The notes below the pieces were generated by a model. That model had not been told where the DNA came from. It made no database searches and worked only from the letters and a program-made list of their open reading frames with translations. Source: Bartonella bacilliformis Ver097 (GTDB taxonomy: Bacteria; Pseudomonadota; Alphaproteobacteria; Rhizobiales; Rhizobiaceae). Taken from it: DNA of 64,000 nucleotides. The stretch is taken from assembly GCF_000709795.1 (NCBI RefSeq), contig NZ_KL503802.1, forward strand, positions 124,001 through 188,000, in the 5' to 3' direction. Both the position numbers and the translations under genes were made by a program. Below are positions 60,512 to 64,000 of the stretch, piece by piece; the first letter of the stretch is position 1; each line of letters begins with the position of its first letter.

Positions 60512-61627
60512 TCAATCGAATGCAATAATTTTCGACTGTGCATGAGTTGTCACCGATGTTGAAAGAGGATCATCCTCCTTTAATTCAAAGGCTTCAATAC
60601 GGTTAGCACGTTTCATAATTTTCGAAGATGATGTTAAAATCGCCTCAATATCGTCACTTGTTTTGTAAAAATGCTTCTGTAAAGCACGGACACGTACATC
60701 CATTCTTTCAAAATCTTCTATCAATTTAGCTACTTCTGACTGAATTAAGTGCGCTTGTTCCCGCATTTTTGCATCTTTCATAATAGTTTGTACAACTTGA
60801 ACAGATAACATCAACAAAGATGGTGATACAATGATAACATGCGCCCGATTAGCTTTTTGCACCAATGGCTCAAACTCTTCATAAATTGTTGCAAAAATTG
60901 ATTCCGATGGCACAAAAAGAAAAGCTGTATCATGTGTTTCACCAGGAATTAAATATTTCTGTGCAATATCGCGAATATGGACATCCATATCGGTGCGAAA
61001 TTGGCGTTCAGCTTCTTGACGTTGTTGAGACGATGAAGCTTTCTGTATTGCATTCCAAGCTTCTAAAGGAAATTTAGCATCAATAACAAGATCTGGTGCC
61101 TTATTGGGCATATGAATGAGACAATCTGGTCGCTTTCCATTTGAAAGAATCGCTTGAAAAACATAAGCATTAGCTGGCAAAGCATCAGCAATAATTGCTT
61201 CCATCCGTCCCTGACCAAAAATGCCGCGCGTTTGCTTATTATTTAAAATAGCTTGCAATTGAATAACCTGCCCTGTAAGCGATTGAATATTATTTTGCGC
61301 TGCATCAATAACTGCTAAACGTTCTTGTAAGCGAGTCAAATTCTCATGAGTAGACTGTGTCTGTACCTGAAGGGTTTGGCCTAAATTGGTTGTCATTCCA
61401 TTGAGCCTCTCACAAATAGACTGATTCAACTCTACTTGTCTTTGACCAAAGATTTCTGCTATTGTTTGCATACGTCCTTGCATTTCAGCCTGTGTTTTCA
61501 GCAACGTAGCCATCTGCATTTGCGTTTCACGAGCACGTTCAGCTACTTCACTTTCCAACAGTGCCTTTTTTCGATAAGAATGTATGATAACAAAGAGTCC
61601 TATGCCAATTAATAAAGGCATAGCCAT
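60512..61627 (-). CDS. rmuC: RmuC family DNA recombination protein
   Basis: A 371-residue protein of the RmuC family, which limits inversions at short repeats and has a predicted endonuclease-like core. An N-terminal membrane anchor (about residues 3-17) precedes a long coiled coil (about 25-140, Gln- and Glu-rich). The core follows, with DLVIDAKFPLEAWNAI near residue 186 and FLFVPSESIFATIYEE near residue 245. The start at 61627 is chosen because GGAG lies 7 bases upstream. The frame extends to 61747 but would leave only 26 bases to the divergent def gene. Confidence 0.88.
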   Translation of the reverse strand: MAMPLLIGIGLFVIIHSYRKKALLESEVAERARETQMQMATLLKTQAEMQGRMQTIAEIFGQRQVELNQSICERLNGMTTNLGQTLQVQTQSTHENLTRLQERLAVIDAAQNNIQSLTGQVIQLQAILNNKQTRGIFGQGRMEAIIADALPANAYVFQAILSNGKRPDCLIHMPNKAPDLVIDAKFPLEAWNAIQKASSSQQRQEAERQFRTDMDVHIRDIAQKYLIPGETHDTAFLFVPSESIFATIYEEFEPLVQKANRAHVIIVSPSLLMLSVQVVQTIMKDAKMREQAHLIQSEVAKLIEDFERMDVRVRALQKHFYKTSDDIEAILTSSSKIMKRANRIEAFELKEDDPLSTSVTTHAQSKIIAFD

Positions 61628-61773
61628 AAATTCACTCCAATGATCACCAGAAGATATGAAAGAAAAAAACGAATCAAACATAAAAAGAAATATAGCGGTT
61701 TTATTGTAAAAAAACCTATGAAACAGTTCGATTAAATATTGACCCATTATAAACCATTGATTAAATTATAACC

Positions 61774-62304
61774 ATGCCAATAAAACCTTTAGTTATTTTA
61801 CCTGACCCCATTCTCCGTGAAATTTCAAAACCTATCGAGCATATTGATTCCACTATTCAAAAACTTGCTGATGACATGTTGGAAACCATGTATAATGCTC
61901 AAGGAATTGGCCTTGCTGCGATCCAAATTGGTATCCCGTTGCGTATGTTGGTTATAGATATTGTTGGACCAGATATTCCCAAAGATCCGCTTATTGTTAT
62001 CAATCCAGAAATCTTATGGTTGTCGAATGAGCGCAATATTTGCAAAGAGGGCTGCCTCTCTATTCCTGGATATTCTGCAAAAGTTGAGCGCCCTAAACGC
62101 CTTTGTATTCGTTATAGAAATCGCGAAGGGAAACAAAAAGAAATTGAAGCAGATAATATTTTGGCCACTTGTCTTCAACACGAAATTGATCATTTGAACG
62201 GCTGTCTCTTTATTGATCACCTTTCAAAGATTAAACGTAATATGGTGATACGCAAATTTGAAAAACGAGCAAAAGAAAATAATATAAAGAAAGAAATTTT
62301 GTAA
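61774..62304 (+). CDS. def: Peptide deformylase
   Basis: A 176-residue metalloenzyme that removes the formyl group from nascent proteins. All three motifs are seen: [10 protein letters not shown] near residue 45, EGCLSIPG near residue 92 (metal Cys) and QHEIDHLNG near residue 134 (metal His and catalytic Glu). It has no obvious ribosome site. It is first in def-fmt-truA and is joined directly to fmt. Confidence 0.96.
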   Translation: MPIKPLVILPDPILREISKPIEHIDSTIQKLADDMLETMYNAQGIGLAAIQIGIPLRMLVIDIVGPDIPKDPLIVINPEILWLSNERNICKEGCLSIPGYSAKVERPKRLCIRYRNREGKQKEIEADNILATCLQHEIDHLNGCLFIDHLSKIKRNMVIRKFEKRAKENNIKKEIL

Positions 62305-63234
62305 ATGGCATTGCGACTAAGTTTTATGGGAACACCTGATTTTGCTGTTCCTGTTTTACATGCTTTGTTAAACGCAGGTCATGATATTGTAGCTGTTTAT
62401 AGCCAACCTCCACGCCCAGCAGGACGGCGAGGTCTTCAACTAATTTCTTCACCTGTTCAAAATGCCGCAGAAGCAAAATCCATTCCTGTTTTTACCCCTC
62501 AAAGTCTTAAAACAGATGAAGAGCAAGCACGATTTGCAGCCCTATCGATCGATGCTGCTGTCGTTGTTGCTTATGGAATACTTCTACCAAAAGCTATCCT
62601 CGAAGCACCACGTTTTGGTTGTTTTAATGCCCATGCTTCATTATTACCACGCTGGCGTGGTGCAGCACCTATTCAGCGTGCAATTATGGCTGGTGACAAA
62701 GAAACTGGCATGATGATTATGCAAATGAATGAGGGGCTTGACACAGGACCCATTGCTTTGTCTCGTTCTATTGCTATCACTGAAAATATCACCACGGCTG
62801 AACTGTCAGACAAACTTTCACATATGGGAGCAGAACTCATCGTAGAAGCTTTATCTGCTCTTGAAAAAGGTCAACTTACATTGACCCCGCAATCACTCGA
62901 AGGCGTATCTTATGCCTCCAAAATTAAAAAAGAAGAAACCCAAATTGATTGGACAAAATCGGCAAAAGTTATTCACAAACATATCTGCGCGCTCTCTCCC
63001 TATCCTGGTTGCTGGTGCACAATGACTATCGGTGGCAAGCCAGAACGGGTAAAAATTCTTGGCAGTCGCTTAGTCACAGGAGATTCTCTTGGAATCGGTC
63101 GAATAGAAGCTAAACATTTGATTATCCATTGTGGACAAGGACGAATAGAAATAACTCACCTCCAAAGAGCCGGTAGTAGAATTCTTGATAGCACAACATT
63201 TTTGCGTGGTGCTAATATTTCTGCAGTTTTCTGA
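62305..63234 (+). CDS. fmt: Methionyl-tRNA formyltransferase
   Basis: A 309-residue enzyme that formylates initiator Met-tRNA. The N-terminal catalytic domain has FMGTPDFAVPVLHALL near residue 8 and the folate/active-site segment HASLLPRWRGAAPIQRA near residue 111. The C-terminal domain (about 210-309) binds tRNA. It starts immediately after the def stop. Confidence 0.96.
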   Translation: MALRLSFMGTPDFAVPVLHALLNAGHDIVAVYSQPPRPAGRRGLQLISSPVQNAAEAKSIPVFTPQSLKTDEEQARFAALSIDAAVVVAYGILLPKAILEAPRFGCFNAHASLLPRWRGAAPIQRAIMAGDKETGMMIMQMNEGLDTGPIALSRSIAITENITTAELSDKLSHMGAELIVEALSALEKGQLTLTPQSLEGVSYASKIKKEETQIDWTKSAKVIHKHICALSPYPGCWCTMTIGGKPERVKILGSRLVTGDSLGIGRIEAKHLIIHCGQGRIEITHLQRAGSRILDSTTFLRGANISAVF

Positions 63235-63235
63235 T

Positions 63236-63979
63236 ATGGCACGTTTTAAACTTACCCTTGAATATGATGGTTCAAATTACGCTGGCTGGCAACGCCAAGC
63301 AGAACTTCGCACCGTACAAGGTGCTGTTGAACAAGCTATTTTTCACTTTAGCGGCCAACAACTTACCATTACGACAGCAGGCAGAACCGATGCTGGTGTA
63401 CATGCTACCGGGCAAGTTGCTCATGTTGATTTTGAAAAAGACTGGCATGTGAATACGATACATAATGCGCTTAACACTTATTTACGGAAACAAGGCGACA
63501 ATATTGCTATCTTAAATGTAGAAAATATCCCCGATAGCTTTGATGCGCGATTATCTGCAGTTAAACGTCATTATCTTTTTAAAATTCTCAACCGTCGTGC
63601 ACCGCCAGCTTTAAATGCCAAACGCGTATGGTGGCTACCGAGACCTCTGAATGCTGATGCGATGCATAAAGCCGCACAAAAACTTGTAGGAAAACATGAT
63701 TTTACAACTTTCCGATCAGTACACTGCCAAGCTAAAAGTCCTATTCGCACTCTTGAATGTCTAGATGTTCAAAGAGAAGGAGAAGAAATTTTTCTTTATG
63801 CACGAGCCCGCTCTTTTCTTCATCATCAAATCCGTTCATTTGCGGGAAGCCTCATGGAAATTGGTATAGGACGCTGGACAGCTCAAGATCTTGAAAAAGC
63901 CCTCCATGCTAAAGATCGCGCACGCTGTGGCATGGTTGCACCTTCTTCAGGCCTTTATTTGACACAAGTTGATTATTAG
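63236..63979 (+). CDS. truA: tRNA pseudouridine(38-40) synthase TruA
   Basis: A 247-residue enzyme that modifies uridines in the anticodon arm. The catalytic Asp is in GRTDAGVHATGQVAH near residue 52. RARSFLHHQIRSFAGSL near residue 188 is also typical. The ATG at 63236 starts one base after the fmt TGA; the frame is open upstream inside fmt but is not used. It is last in def-fmt-truA within the window. Confidence 0.96.
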   Translation: MARFKLTLEYDGSNYAGWQRQAELRTVQGAVEQAIFHFSGQQLTITTAGRTDAGVHATGQVAHVDFEKDWHVNTIHNALNTYLRKQGDNIAILNVENIPDSFDARLSAVKRHYLFKILNRRAPPALNAKRVWWLPRPLNADAMHKAAQKLVGKHDFTTFRSVHCQAKSPIRTLECLDVQREGEEIFLYARARSFLHHQIRSFAGSLMEIGIGRWTAQDLEKALHAKDRARCGMVAPSSGLYLTQVDY

Positions 63980-64000
63980 CACATCTTAGAAAATTTATTC

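Overview
The window is a 64 kb stretch of low-GC chromosome whose gene order and protein content point to Bartonella or a close relative (Alphaproteobacteria, Hyphomicrobiales). Pointers are irr-fabA-fabB-fabI, recF-dnaN-dnaA, acnA divergent from ccmABCDG, gcrA, argD-argF-hslO, aroA-cmk-rpsA next to a FYDLN-acid protein, a very large cyclic beta-1,2-glucan synthase, and def-fmt-truA. Nearly all of it is core metabolism and information processing. I see no insertion sequence, prophage, CRISPR array or secretion system.

Layout. 0-3.5 kb: end of coaA, an M17 aminopeptidase, an NlpC/P60 hydrolase and an exported SH3 protein. 3.5-6.9 kb: the iron regulator irr, divergent from unsaturated fatty acid genes fabA, fabB and fabI. 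7.1-11.3 kb: cytochrome bo3 oxidase cyoABCD on the minus strand. 11.4-16.9 kb: aroQ, recF, dnaN, dnaA and rpsT on the minus strand, with an AT-rich gap holding paired DnaA boxes. 17.1-23.1 kb: acnA and the divergent cytochrome c maturation genes ccmABCDG, separated by tandem Irr-type operator motifs. 23.3-27.4 kb: gcrA, argD, argF, hslO. 27.8-32.3 kb: Smr and Tim44-like proteins, fxsA, secB and a malic enzyme without its usual phosphotransacetylase half. 32.5-39.9 kb: mutS, tRNA-Ala(GGC), a FYDLN-acid protein, aroA, cmk, rpsA. 40.1-50.1 kb: cyclic glucan synthase and pncB. 50.3-54.3 kb: a Mn/Fe ABC transporter (sitABCD type) with a duplicated, structured 3' region. 54.5-60.4 kb: pheT, pheS, rplT, rpmI, nth and a lytic transglycosylase. 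60.5-64 kb: rmuC, def, fmt, truA.

How the genes connect. Iron and heme form one thread: Irr is encoded here, and its probable operator lies between aconitase (an Fe-S enzyme) and heme export for cytochrome c. A metal transporter with its own palindromic operator sits further on, and the heme-copper oxidase Cyo is also present. A second thread is the cell cycle: dnaA, dnaN and gcrA are here, and GANTC (CcrM-type) sites cluster just upstream of dnaN.

The most interesting signal is non-coding. Downstream of the metal transporter lie two tandem, diverged copies of a roughly 225-base unit. On the minus strand each copy folds into two hairpins followed by a strong intrinsic terminator. In three of the four hairpin loops the sequence is CCTCC, complementary to a Shine-Dalgarno. 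Paired arms differ between copies but still pair. This looks like a tandem pair of anti-Shine-Dalgarno small RNAs derived from the 3' untranslated region of the metal-transport operon, and the duplication also carried the last codons of the transporter gene.
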